Positions 1 through 6,597 of a stretch of DNA of 20,286 bases are shown here, piece after piece. The stretch spans positions 1 to 20,286 of the forward strand of contig CAJUGS010000044.1 of the NCBI GenBank assembly GCA_910586305.1. Reading direction: 5' to 3'. The stretch is from an uncultured Duncaniella sp. GTDB taxonomy: Bacteria; Bacteroidota; Bacteroidia; Bacteroidales; Muribaculaceae. The position numbers and the translations under genes were made by a program. The number at the start of each line of letters is the position of its first letter. The stretch's first letter is position 1. The notes beneath the pieces are model-generated. The model worked only from the letters and a program-made list of their open reading frames with translations. It did no database searches and was not told where the DNA came from.

Positions 1-1
1 A

Positions 2-68
2 TTTGAGGACCGCGTCGCCGTCTCTCTGCCAAGCGCCTCCTCAAAGCCCCGCCCCCGCCGCTGCGGGG
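2..68 (-). promoter_or_regulatory. GC-rich structured leader transcribed leftward out of the window
   Basis: This lies directly downstream of the leftward promoter at 90-121. It can fold into a tight hairpin, CCCCGC (53-58) with GCGGGG (63-68) around a 4-base loop. A second stem pairs TTTGAGGA (2-9) with TCCTCAAA (38-45). No start codon followed by a convincing coding frame is visible before the edge. It could be the leader of an rRNA or ncRNA transcription unit, or a 5' UTR. The identity cannot be settled without the sequence to the left. Confidence 0.4.
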
Positions 69-89
69 TTTGCTTCTCAAAAGCGAGTG

Positions 90-121
90 CAAAGGTAGAT
101 ACTTTTCCCTTTACCGCCAAA
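90..121 (-). promoter_or_regulatory. Bacteroidetes-type promoter reading leftward
   Basis: Read on the minus strand, TTTG (118-121) is followed after exactly 20 bases by TACCTTTG (90-97). This matches the -33 TTTG / -7 TAnnTTTG consensus of the Bacteroidetes primary sigma factor with no mismatch. Transcription would start near 85 and leave the window on the left, so the gene it serves is not visible. Confidence 0.7.
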
Positions 122-275
122 TTTATTTTGAGTTTTAACAGTTATTTAACATTTGAGAGTGAACTTATGATGTATTCTAACGGTTATTATCTAATATGTA
201 TATACGCGAATAGAATCCAATCAGGGCACATTAACGCTGTAAATCAACAACTTGCAATTTTAATCACTGAATCGT
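122..275. other. AT-rich intergenic region without a recognisable gene
   Basis: This lies between the leftward promoter at 90-121 and the rightward promoter of the DUF1460 gene at 276-307. A 66-codon frame runs through it, but its protein is of low-complexity composition, resembles nothing I recognise, and crosses the downstream promoter. I see no RNA gene and no repeat here. Confidence 0.6.
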
Positions 276-307
276 ATTGCTCAACACCAGTTTTTTGTGT
301 AATTTTG
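276..307 (+). promoter_or_regulatory. Promoter of the DUF1460 gene
   Basis: ATTG (276-279), a 20-base spacer and TAATTTTG (300-307) match the Bacteroidetes -33/-7 consensus with one mismatch in the -33 box. The start codon at 332 lies about 25 bases downstream, giving a short 5' UTR. Confidence 0.6.
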
Positions 308-331
308 GGCGTATTAACTCAATATTAGCAA

Positions 332-1210
332 ATGAGAAAACCAATCACTTTAACAATTATATTAGGGTTTCTGTGTTTCGGAGTCGGCAATGTCACCGGA
401 GCCAACCCGGGACAGATACGCTGGAATAACGAGAAAACCGATACTACCCGTATTACTTCTATATTAATAGATACGTCGGCAAAAGGATTCAAGACTCCAA
501 ACCAAGCTGTGTCATATATAGCCGAGAAATTCATCGACACACCTTATGAAGCGTCAACGCTTGAAGGTAGTCCTGAAATGCTTACTATAAACCTTGACAA
601 AATGGACTGCACCACACTTGTCGAGACTGTAGCAGCCATGGCTATCACCATTATTGAAAACCGTAGTTCTTGGCAGGATTTCATATACAACCTTGAGAAT
701 ATCCGTTACCGCCAAGGAAAATTAGACGGATATGCCAGTCGCCTACACTATATCAGCGACTGGATTGTGGACAACTCTCACCGTGGAAATATCCGAGAGA
801 TGACGGCAAGGCTGCCAGGAGCCTCACACCAGGTGAAGACAATTGATTTCATGTCGAGCCATCGCGACTCTTATCCGGCTCTGGCCGACTCTCTGGAGTA
901 TGCCAGAATAAAGGGAGTGGAAATAGGCTACCGGTCACACCGATTTCCTTATATAAAAAGCGCCGTCCTGATGGGGAAGGGAGCAGCTTCCATCATGCAG
1001 GACGGCGATATCATAGCATTTACAACCAAAACGGAGGGACTCGATGTGAGCCACGTAGGAATCATTCGTGTTGAAAACGGCGTGGTAAAACTACTTCACG
1101 CGTCCTCAAAAGCAGGAAAGGTGCTGGTGGATCCGCTCACGCTTTCCGAATACCTCAAACGCAACCGTAACATAACCGGAGGCAGGATTATCCGTATAGA
1201 CCCGAGATAA
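332..1210 (+). CDS. Secreted DUF1460 family protein (NlpC/P60-like, putative N-acetylmuramoyl-L-alanine amidase-type hydrolase)
   Basis: The 292-residue protein starts with a signal peptide (residues 1 to about 23: basic start, hydrophobic stretch, small residues near VTGA), so it should act in the periplasm or outside the cell. The DUF1460 body follows. MDCTTLVET puts a candidate nucleophile Cys93 at the start of a helix. DVSHVGI gives His241, and LLHASS gives His256, the usual Cys-His-His order of papain-like NlpC/P60 enzymes that cut cell-wall peptides. The family assignment rests on these motifs and on the DPLTLSEYL ending that I associate with DUF1460. The exact bond cut is unknown. It has its own promoter at 276-307 and converges with the sigma-54 regulator gene, leaving only 7 bases and no terminator hairpin between them. 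Its DNA is more AT-rich than the right half of the window. Confidence 0.85.
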   Translation: MRKPITLTIILGFLCFGVGNVTGANPGQIRWNNEKTDTTRITSILIDTSAKGFKTPNQAVSYIAEKFIDTPYEASTLEGSPEMLTINLDKMDCTTLVETVAAMAITIIENRSSWQDFIYNLENIRYRQGKLDGYASRLHYISDWIVDNSHRGNIREMTARLPGASHQVKTIDFMSSHRDSYPALADSLEYARIKGVEIGYRSHRFPYIKSAVLMGKGAASIMQDGDIIAFTTKTEGLDVSHVGIIRVENGVVKLLHASSKAGKVLVDPLTLSEYLKRNRNITGGRIIRIDPR

Positions 1211-1217
1211 GGAGAGT

Positions 1218-2456
1218 CTATTCTATGCCGTATTCCTTTATCTTGCGATAGAGGGTGCGCTCAGATATATTCAGTTCGGCGGCTGTCGCTTTGCGACGGC
1301 CGCCGTTGCGTTCAAGCGAACGGCGGATTGTCTCACGCTCGGTCTCTTCAAGGGTAGCCGGCTCGACAGGCTCGACATTGATTTCTCGCGGATGGAGCGG
1401 TGATGAGAACGGCTCGAACTTTACAATGGAGCGAGTGGTGCTACCGGCATCACAATTGTCGGCAATCGGCTCAACGGTCTCTATAAACGGAACAGAGGCT
1501 CCCGTGCTCCGTGTAAGCTTGTCGATGCGTTCGTCGAGAGCTTCGACACGACTGCGAAGATTGACAATCATACGCAGGAGCATATCACGCTCTTCCATAT
1601 ATTCGTGACCGGAGGAGTGTCCCTGCACAACAGGTGATATGCTCATTGAGGCAGACGGGAGAAACGGGCGCAAAGTATCGGCGCCGACGGACTCGCCGGC
1701 ATGGAACAGACCAAGCTGCTCGACTACATTTTTCAACTGACGCACATTCCCAGGCCAGCGATAGGACATCAACATGGCACGGGCATCATCGTCGAAAGAG
1801 ATACGCGGCATGGTGTAACGCTCGGCAAAGTCGGCTGCAAATTTACGAGCAAGCAATACAATATCAGCTCCCCTGTCGCGCAAAGGAGGCACCGAGATTG
1901 AAACAGTGGAAAGGCGATAGTAGAGATCCTCGCGAAAACGCCCATCCGCTATCGCCCTGTGCATATCCACATTTGTAGCGGCTACAATACGCACATTGGT
2001 GCGCTGGACAACAGAGGATCCCACCTTAATAAATTCACCGGTCTCAAGCACTCGTAGAAGACGGGCCTGTGTGGTGAGGGGCAGTTCGGCTACTTCGTCG
2101 AGAAACAGTGTGCCACCGTCGGCTTCTTCGAAGTATCCCTTACGGGTAGCTACGGCACCTGTAAAGGCACCTTTCTCATGCCCGAAAAGCTCGGAATCAA
2201 TGGTTCCTTCGGGAATGGCACCGCAATTGACCGCAATGTATTTGGCGTGCTTTCGTGGCGAAAAGCCATGTATGATCTTCGGGAAAAACTCCTTGCCCGA
2301 ACCACTCTCACCGGTAACAAGCACCGACAGGTCGATAGGAGCGACCTGTACAGCACGCCCCACCGCCTCAATGAGGGATGGCGAATTGCCTATAATGCCG
2401 TAGCGCTGACACGCCAGATGGACTTCTTCGTGAAAATCGTTGAGGCTTAATCTCAT
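1218..2456 (-). CDS. Sigma-54-dependent transcriptional activator (AAA+ and Fis-type HTH, no receiver domain)
   Basis: This 412-residue bacterial enhancer-binding protein uses ATP hydrolysis to open promoters held by RpoN. The AAA+ domain begins almost at once. Walker A is GESGSGKE (49-56), and the sigma-54-contacting loop GAFTGA (96-101) is intact. Walker B is GGTLFLDE (114-121), VRIVAATN is the sensor I region, and RFREDLYYRL carries the arginine-finger region. A helical linker rich in charged residues follows (about 275-310). The C-terminal 45 residues form a Fis-type helix-turn-helix (ATAAELNISERTLYRKIKE). No phosphoacceptor receiver, GAF or PAS domain fits in the roughly 20 residues before the AAA+ domain, so control must come from a partner, a ligand or expression level. 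The gene starts 2 bases after the stop codon of the acyltransferase, so the two are almost certainly co-transcribed and probably coupled. The direct targets cannot be read from this sequence. Confidence 0.93.
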   Translation of the reverse strand: MRLSLNDFHEEVHLACQRYGIIGNSPSLIEAVGRAVQVAPIDLSVLVTGESGSGKEFFPKIIHGFSPRKHAKYIAVNCGAIPEGTIDSELFGHEKGAFTGAVATRKGYFEEADGGTLFLDEVAELPLTTQARLLRVLETGEFIKVGSSVVQRTNVRIVAATNVDMHRAIADGRFREDLYYRLSTVSISVPPLRDRGADIVLLARKFAADFAERYTMPRISFDDDARAMLMSYRWPGNVRQLKNVVEQLGLFHAGESVGADTLRPFLPSASMSISPVVQGHSSGHEYMEERDMLLRMIVNLRSRVEALDERIDKLTRSTGASVPFIETVEPIADNCDAGSTTRSIVKFEPFSSPLHPREINVEPVEPATLEETERETIRRSLERNGGRRKATAAELNISERTLYRKIKEYGIE

Positions 2457-2458
2457 TG

Positions 2459-3313
2459 TTATTTCAGTTTCTGGAGATCGTAGGTTTTCTTTCTGAGCCA
2501 GAGGCCAAGCTCTTCCACGGATCCACTATGGGCCTTTATTTCCTCAGGAGAAATGACATCGCCCACCGATATATGAAGTGTGTCGCCCTTGCGACGGAAC
2601 ACCTCGGCGGGAAGACGGAGTGTGCGAATCTGCCATGAAATAATACCAAGGATACGGAACCACAGACTGTTGTAGCCATGGAAGAATATGGGTATCACGG
2701 GGACTCCAAGCTGCTGGATGAGACGAATCACAACAGGCTGCCATTCGCGGTCCTCGAAACGGAGGTGCCTGTTGTAGTTGCCAACCGCACCTGCAGGGAA
2801 GAATCCGATGGGATGTCCCTTCTTGACCTGCATGATGGCCTCTTTTATGCCACGCATCGAAACGGCCTTCTTTGCAGGGTCGTCGCTTGCAGCCTGATCA
2901 ACAGCTATGAAGTTGGGACGCATAGCCACAATATAATTGAGAATCATGTTGACCATGACCTTGAACTCCGGACGACGGCTACCGATGAGGTCAATCAGCG
3001 TTATGCCGTCAAGCGCACCGAAAGGATGATTGCTGACGGTAATGAAAGGGCCGTCAGGAAGATTGTCGAGAAGTTGCTCGTTGTCAATGCGAAGCTTTAT
3101 ATCAAGATCGTCCAGAAGCCCACGGCAGAACTGCGGACCCGGAGTATCGAAATTATGGTCGTGAATCCGGTTGACCTTGTCGATATCAAGAGCTTTCATC
3201 AAGAATTCGACCAAGCCGCGCTTGCCTTTGAGAAACGGAGCCATTTCGATTATGTCTTCATAGTCGAGCACCGTCCGTTTGACGGGAGGAGTCACTTCGG
3301 GTTTGATGTCCAT
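2459..3313 (-). CDS. Lysophospholipid acyltransferase family protein (hemolysin-like PlsC branch, HX5D motif)
   Basis: The 284-residue protein moves an acyl chain onto a lipid acceptor at the inner membrane. Motif I is SNHPFGALDG with His96 and Asp102. The spacing is five residues rather than the usual four of PlsC, which marks the NHPxGxxDG branch related to putative hemolysins and to the O-acyltransferases of ornithine/glycine lipid synthesis (OlsA/GlsA type). FFPAGAVG (171-178) stands where PlsC has FPEG, and VPVIPIFFHG (204-213) is the conserved strand after it. The acceptor is therefore open: lysophosphatidate, an N-acyl amino acid, or another lipid. I start at the methionine of MDIKPEV. 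An upstream in-frame ATG at 3436 lies beyond the promoter at 3352-3383 and would add 41 unlikely residues. It is first in an operon with the sigma-54 activator and divergent from the serine palmitoyltransferase gene. Confidence 0.85.
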   Translation of the reverse strand: MDIKPEVTPPVKRTVLDYEDIIEMAPFLKGKRGLVEFLMKALDIDKVNRIHDHNFDTPGPQFCRGLLDDLDIKLRIDNEQLLDNLPDGPFITVSNHPFGALDGITLIDLIGSRRPEFKVMVNMILNYIVAMRPNFIAVDQAASDDPAKKAVSMRGIKEAIMQVKKGHPIGFFPAGAVGNYNRHLRFEDREWQPVVIRLIQQLGVPVIPIFFHGYNSLWFRILGIISWQIRTLRLPAEVFRRKGDTLHISVGDVISPEEIKAHSGSVEELGLWLRKKTYDLQKLK

Positions 3314-3351
3314 AAATTGTATTTTAAAACCTATATTTATATATAAACGTA

Positions 3352-3383
3352 CAAAATTAAGAAAAAAGTATCTATCATTTAAA
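3352..3383 (-). promoter_or_regulatory. Promoter of the acyltransferase/sigma-54 activator operon
   Basis: On the minus strand TAATTTTG (3352-3359) is a perfect -7 box. The sequence 20 bases upstream is TTTA (3380-3383), three of four bases of the -33 box. It fits a start codon at 3313 with a 5' UTR of about 35 bases and argues against the longer reading frame starting at 3436. Confidence 0.55.
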
Positions 3384-3508
3384 ACCCAGATGTCCAAATC
3401 GTCCAAAAAAAAGATACATCTCAGACAATTTGCCACTAAAAGAGCCCCGTTTCAATTAATTAACATTAAAAAGAGTGGTGCATGATTAAATAAAAGTGAA
3501 TTTTTGAG
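3384..3508. other. Intergenic region between divergent acyltransferase and spt promoters
   Basis: This AT-rich spacer is where regulators of either gene could bind. A 6-base inverted repeat, GGTGCA (3477-3482) and TGCACC (3515-3520), brackets the spt promoter but is short enough to be chance. I see no gene and no convincing sigma-54 -24/-12 element (TGGCAC...TTGC) here. Confidence 0.4.
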
Positions 3509-3516
3509 TAACTTTG
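3509..3516 (+). promoter_or_regulatory. -7 promoter element of spt
   Basis: TAACTTTG matches the TAnnTTTG consensus exactly. No clear TTTG lies 19-21 bases upstream (ATTA at 3485-3488 is the best), so the promoter may be weak or activator-dependent. It places the start of transcription near 3521, about 175 bases before the spt start codon. Confidence 0.5.
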
Positions 3517-3520
3517 CACC

Positions 3521-3696
3521 CTCTAAGACAAGAGAGGCCCGCAAAGGTCTTTGTCCAATATCTGCAGTCGAAATAAATCGATGTGTATAGCCCGGCCCTT
3601 CCGGCAGCGACATCGAATATCCACTTCGCTTGCTAAATAAAACATTCCAATAAGCCGGCCGGCATAGCCGCGCTACTTTTTTGTAAAGGAAAAGCG
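3521..3696 (+). promoter_or_regulatory. Long structured 5' leader of spt
   Basis: About 175 bases separate the -7 box from the spt start codon, unlike the 20-40 base leaders of several other genes here. The leader can fold. TCGATGT (3578-3584) pairs with ACATCGA (3610-3616) and encloses an inner GC-rich hairpin of GCCCGG (3590-3595) with CCGGC (3601-3605). The 10-base palindrome GCCGGCCGGC sits at 3654-3663, and a T-run (3677-3682) lies close to the start codon. No known riboswitch class is recognised and no leader peptide stands out. Control of spt by RNA structure is an inference. Confidence 0.4.
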
Positions 3697-4884
3697 ATGA
3701 ATTTATTACAAGAGAAACTCAGCAAGTACACCGCTCCGCAGGAAGCCAAGGCTGCGGGCGTCTATCCCTATTTCCGCGCCATTTCGAGCGAGCAGGACCC
3801 GGAGGTCATCATTGATGGCAAGAAGGTGCTAATGTTCGGCTCCAACTGTTATACAGGACTGGTCAATGACCCCCGCATCAAAGAAGCAGCCATCGAAGCT
3901 ACCCGCAAATATGGCACTGGATGCGCAGGTTCGCCATTCCTTAACGGCACCCTTGACATACACAAGGAACTGGAACAGAAACTTGCTGAATATACCGGCA
4001 AGGAAGATGTGATGATTTACTCCACCGGTTTCGGTGTAAACCTCGGCGTGGTCTCCTCGCTGACCGGTCGCGAAGACTATACTCTGTGGGACGAACAGGA
4101 CCATGCCTCCATCATCGAGGGACGACGTCTGTCTTTCAGCCAACAACTGAAATACAAGCACAATGACATGGAGTCGCTGGAGAAGCAACTGAAAAAATGC
4201 GATCCCGACAAAGTGAAGCTCATAGTTTCGGACAGTGTCTTCTCAATGGAAGGTGACGTGGCCAACGTACGCGAGATGGTGAATCTTGCCAAGAAATACA
4301 ATGCGAGCGTCATGATTGACGAAGCCCACGGTATAGGCGTGTTCGGCGAAGGCGGTCGAGGAGTATGCCATGCACAGGGTGTGGCCGACGATGTAGACCT
4401 CATCATGGGCACATTCTCCAAATCATTTGCGTCGCTCGGAGGTTTCATTGCCACCAATAAGGAAATCACCAACTTCCTGCGCCATCATTCAAGGTCCTAC
4501 ATTTTCACAGCCTCTATCACTCCCGCATCGACAGCGGCTGCACTCAAGGCTCTCGAAATTATGCAGACCGAGCCGGAAAGACAGGAAAATCTCTGGAAAC
4601 TCACCAATCACGCACTCGACGGATTCAGAAGCGCCGGCTTCGAGATAGGCAATACGTCAACTCCAATCATACCGCTCTTCATCCGCGATGACTTCAAGAC
4701 ATTCGCTATCACACGCGACCTTCTTGAAAAGGGAATATTTGTGAACCCCGTCGTTTCGCCTGCCGTAGCTCCGACCGATACTCTCATACGGTTCTCGCTG
4801 ATGGCAACCCACACAATGGAACAGGTGGACTATGCACTTGAGGCTATCACCAAGGTGTTCAAAAATCACGGCATCATCAAATAA
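3697..4884 (+). CDS. spt: Serine palmitoyltransferase (alpha-oxoamine synthase family, PLP-dependent)
   Basis: The 395-residue enzyme condenses L-serine with a long-chain acyl-CoA to give 3-ketosphinganine, the first step of sphingolipid synthesis, in the cytosol. Bacteroidales are among the few bacteria that do this. The AOS fold is complete. GTGCAGSPFLNGTLDIH lies at 73-89. His136 of DHASI stacks on the PLP ring. DEAHG (208-212) supplies Asp208 and His211, and GTFSKS carries the Schiff-base Lys242. The N-terminal KAAGVYPYFRAI and the EVIIDGKKVLMFGSN segment match Bacteroides-type Spt in length and wording, which favours Spt over 2-amino-3-ketobutyrate CoA ligase (Kbl) or BioF. These relatives share all the catalytic residues and cannot be fully excluded. 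Residue 80 is Pro in GSPFLNGT, where many AOS enzymes have GSR. The gene has its own -7 box, a long foldable leader and a strong terminator, so it looks monocistronic. Confidence 0.86.
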   Translation: MNLLQEKLSKYTAPQEAKAAGVYPYFRAISSEQDPEVIIDGKKVLMFGSNCYTGLVNDPRIKEAAIEATRKYGTGCAGSPFLNGTLDIHKELEQKLAEYTGKEDVMIYSTGFGVNLGVVSSLTGREDYTLWDEQDHASIIEGRRLSFSQQLKYKHNDMESLEKQLKKCDPDKVKLIVSDSVFSMEGDVANVREMVNLAKKYNASVMIDEAHGIGVFGEGGRGVCHAQGVADDVDLIMGTFSKSFASLGGFIATNKEITNFLRHHSRSYIFTASITPASTAAALKALEIMQTEPERQENLWKLTNHALDGFRSAGFEIGNTSTPIIPLFIRDDFKTFAITRDLLEKGIFVNPVVSPAVAPTDTLIRFSLMATHTMEQVDYALEAITKVFKNHGIIK

Positions 4885-4897
4885 AGACTATAACCTT

Positions 4898-4952
4898 AAA
4901 AGACAAGGGGTCGGGAATGGCATAAACAGCCTTCCCGGCCCCTCGTCTTTTT
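4898..4952 (+). terminator. Intrinsic terminator after spt
   Basis: AAAAGAC (4898-4904) pairs with GTCTTTT (4945-4951). After one mismatch, AGGGGTCGGGAA (4906-4917) pairs with TTCCCGGCCCCT (4932-4943), including one G-T wobble. The right arm ends in a run of five T. This is a textbook Rho-independent terminator 14 bases after the spt stop. It separates spt from the adenylation-domain gene unless it is read through. Confidence 0.88.
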
Positions 4953-4999
4953 AACAGTTTTCGCTAAACACTCCGAAAATCCAACGTGTTATAATGTAA

Positions 5000-6511
5000 A
5001 TGATGCTAAAAGAGACTATTATGGAACCGACAATTTACTCACGCTTCAAACAACTCGCTAACGAGGCTCCGGAGCACCCGGTGATAATTGACGAACATTC
5101 CTGTGTCAACCGCCAAGGCCTCGACATGATGGTAGATTCACTCGTGTCACGCTTTCCATCGTTTATTCCCGCACGTGTCGGAGTGGTAATGGACCACTGT
5201 GTAGAAATGATTGCTTCGCTCTTGGCAATCAACAAGGCCGGAGCGGCATTTGTGGCTGTCGAACCAGATTATCCTCCGGAACGCCTCAAGAGGTTCCTCA
5301 CTGAAAGCGGTGTTGACTTTGTGATAACTCAAAAAGAATATGCATCTCTCGTCAGCGAATTCACCCGTCTGATTGTTGACCACCGACTTTTTGACAATCC
5401 GCCACTTTATGCACTCCCCGATCGCGGGCATGGAGACCGGGCTGCATACCTTCTGTATTCAAGTTCACCGTCGGGCTATCCTGCGGGGGTCATGGTAGGC
5501 AACCGACAAGTGATAGCTATGGCCGAAAGGTTTGGGGCGATATTCAAGGTAACAGGTGATGACGTCCTGCTACAGTATTCAGCCTGTACTGTAAATATTT
5601 TTATCGAGGAGGTGTTCGGCACTATTTTGAACGGCGCCATACTTGCCATACCGTCAGCGAAAACAAGGAATAATCCGCAAGCTCTTATGAAGTTTGCCGA
5701 TGAACAGTATGTCTCAATCATAAGCGGATTCCCTTATCTCATACAGGAGTTGAACTCCATCCCCTCATTACCAATGACACTTCGCCTCGTGATAAGCGGA
5801 GGTGACAGCCTGAACTCTGCTTCAGTTGAGCACCTTACCGAACAACTTCCTGTCTATAATACTTATGGTCCAGCGGTAGGCACAGCGCTGTCCACTGTAT
5901 TCTGCTGCAATTCCGGTGAGCCCTTACCATCCGGAAGATATCCGATAGGCAAGGAATGCAAGGGTGTTGACGTGATGATTCTTGACGAAAACCTCGAGCC
6001 AGTCGCTGTGGGAGAGGAAGGCGAAATCTGCATAGCAGGCAACGGAGTGGCCGACTCTTTTACCGGCGACCACCGGGCTGAACAGCTATCAGAAATCACG
6101 ACTCTTGCTGACGGTACTCGTATAGCGCGCACAGGTGACGTCGGCAGAAGACTACCGGATGGCAACCTTGTATATGAGCGCCGAAAGGACAGCGAGGTGA
6201 ATATACTCGGACGCAGAGTTGTGACCGGAGAGGTAGAACGTGCTATTATAGCGTCCGGCGAAGTAAAAGAATGCGCTGTCATACACTATACGGACGAGAA
6301 GGGAAATGCTTATCTCGTGGCATATGTTGTCCCAGTATCAAAGTCGTTCAGCCTGTCATGGCTCAAGAACCGTGCCGCACAGTATCTACCTTCATATATG
6401 ATTCCGGAATTCTTCGTCCTGCTACATCATCTGCCACTTACGGAAACAGGAACACTCAACCCACACGCACTCCCGGTAGTGGTCAAGGATGTGACAGCTA
6501 CAGCCTCATAA
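5000..6511 (+). CDS. Stand-alone NRPS-like adenylation-domain protein with degenerate catalytic motifs
   Basis: The 503-residue protein has the ANL fold (AMP-binding large domain plus small C-terminal domain) with no carrier or condensation domain. Fold motifs are clear: A2 LAINKAGAAFVAVEPDYPP (76-93), A7 RTGD (377-380), and A8 GRRVVTGEVE (404-413). The key residues are changed. The A3 loop is SSSPSGYPAG, with Ala162 in place of the TGxPKG lysine. The A4 aspartate that holds the substrate amino group (GrsA Asp235) is Asn199. The A5 motif NTYGPAV has Val293 in place of the Mg-binding Glu. The A10 motif GTLNPHALP has Thr485 in place of the catalytic Lys (GrsA Lys517). The frame is intact, so the protein seems kept but is unlikely to be a normal amino-acid adenylase. 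Start is uncertain: ATG at 5000, 5003 or 5021 (MEPTIYSRF). No TAnnTTTG box precedes it; TATAAT occurs at 4990-4995. It follows spt after a terminator, so a role with sphingolipids is only suggested by position. Confidence 0.82.
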   Translation: MMLKETIMEPTIYSRFKQLANEAPEHPVIIDEHSCVNRQGLDMMVDSLVSRFPSFIPARVGVVMDHCVEMIASLLAINKAGAAFVAVEPDYPPERLKRFLTESGVDFVITQKEYASLVSEFTRLIVDHRLFDNPPLYALPDRGHGDRAAYLLYSSSPSGYPAGVMVGNRQVIAMAERFGAIFKVTGDDVLLQYSACTVNIFIEEVFGTILNGAILAIPSAKTRNNPQALMKFADEQYVSIISGFPYLIQELNSIPSLPMTLRLVISGGDSLNSASVEHLTEQLPVYNTYGPAVGTALSTVFCCNSGEPLPSGRYPIGKECKGVDVMILDENLEPVAVGEEGEICIAGNGVADSFTGDHRAEQLSEITTLADGTRIARTGDVGRRLPDGNLVYERRKDSEVNILGRRVVTGEVERAIIASGEVKECAVIHYTDEKGNAYLVAYVVPVSKSFSLSWLKNRAAQYLPSYMIPEFFVLLHHLPLTETGTLNPHALPVVVKDVTATAS

Positions 6512-6531
6512 TAATAACAATAGGATATAAT

Positions 6532-6573
6532 AACAATGAGGCTGTGTCGTAATTTTGACACAGCCTCATTGTT
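6532..6573. terminator. Bidirectional hairpin between convergent adenylation-domain and susD genes
   Basis: AACAATGAGGCTGTGTC (6532-6548) and GACACAGCCTCATTGTT (6557-6573) form a perfect 17-bp stem with an 8-base loop. It lies 20 bases after one stop codon and 24 bases from the other, so it can end both transcripts. The T-tracts on both sides are interrupted (CTATTTAG on the right), so it may act partly by protecting 3' ends. The sequence ACAGCCTCAT also occurs at 6500-6509, at the end of the upstream gene. Confidence 0.72.
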
Positions 6574-6597
6574 CTATTTAGTTATATCCAAAATATC

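Noticed and set aside
128..328. A 66-codon rightward frame in the left intergenic region
   Set aside because: It runs through the predicted promoter of the DUF1460 gene, has no recognisable motif, and lies in AT-rich noncoding-like DNA.
2678..3346. A 222-codon plus-strand frame opposite the acyltransferase gene
   Set aside because: It is fully antisense to a gene with clear acyltransferase motifs, and its protein has no family signature.
3314..3436. N-terminal extension of the acyltransferase to an ATG at 3436
   Set aside because: The extension would run across the predicted promoter and adds 41 residues of AT-rich, non-homologous sequence. The start at 3313 fits better.
3477..3520. Inverted repeat GGTGCA/TGCACC around the spt promoter as an operator
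   Set aside because: It is only six bases per arm and 32 bases apart, which is expected by chance in a region of this size.
3314..3696. Sigma-54 (-24/-12) promoter near the sigma-54 activator operon or spt
   Set aside because: I looked for the TGGCAC-N5-TTGC pattern and found no convincing match. The visible promoters are of the housekeeping type.
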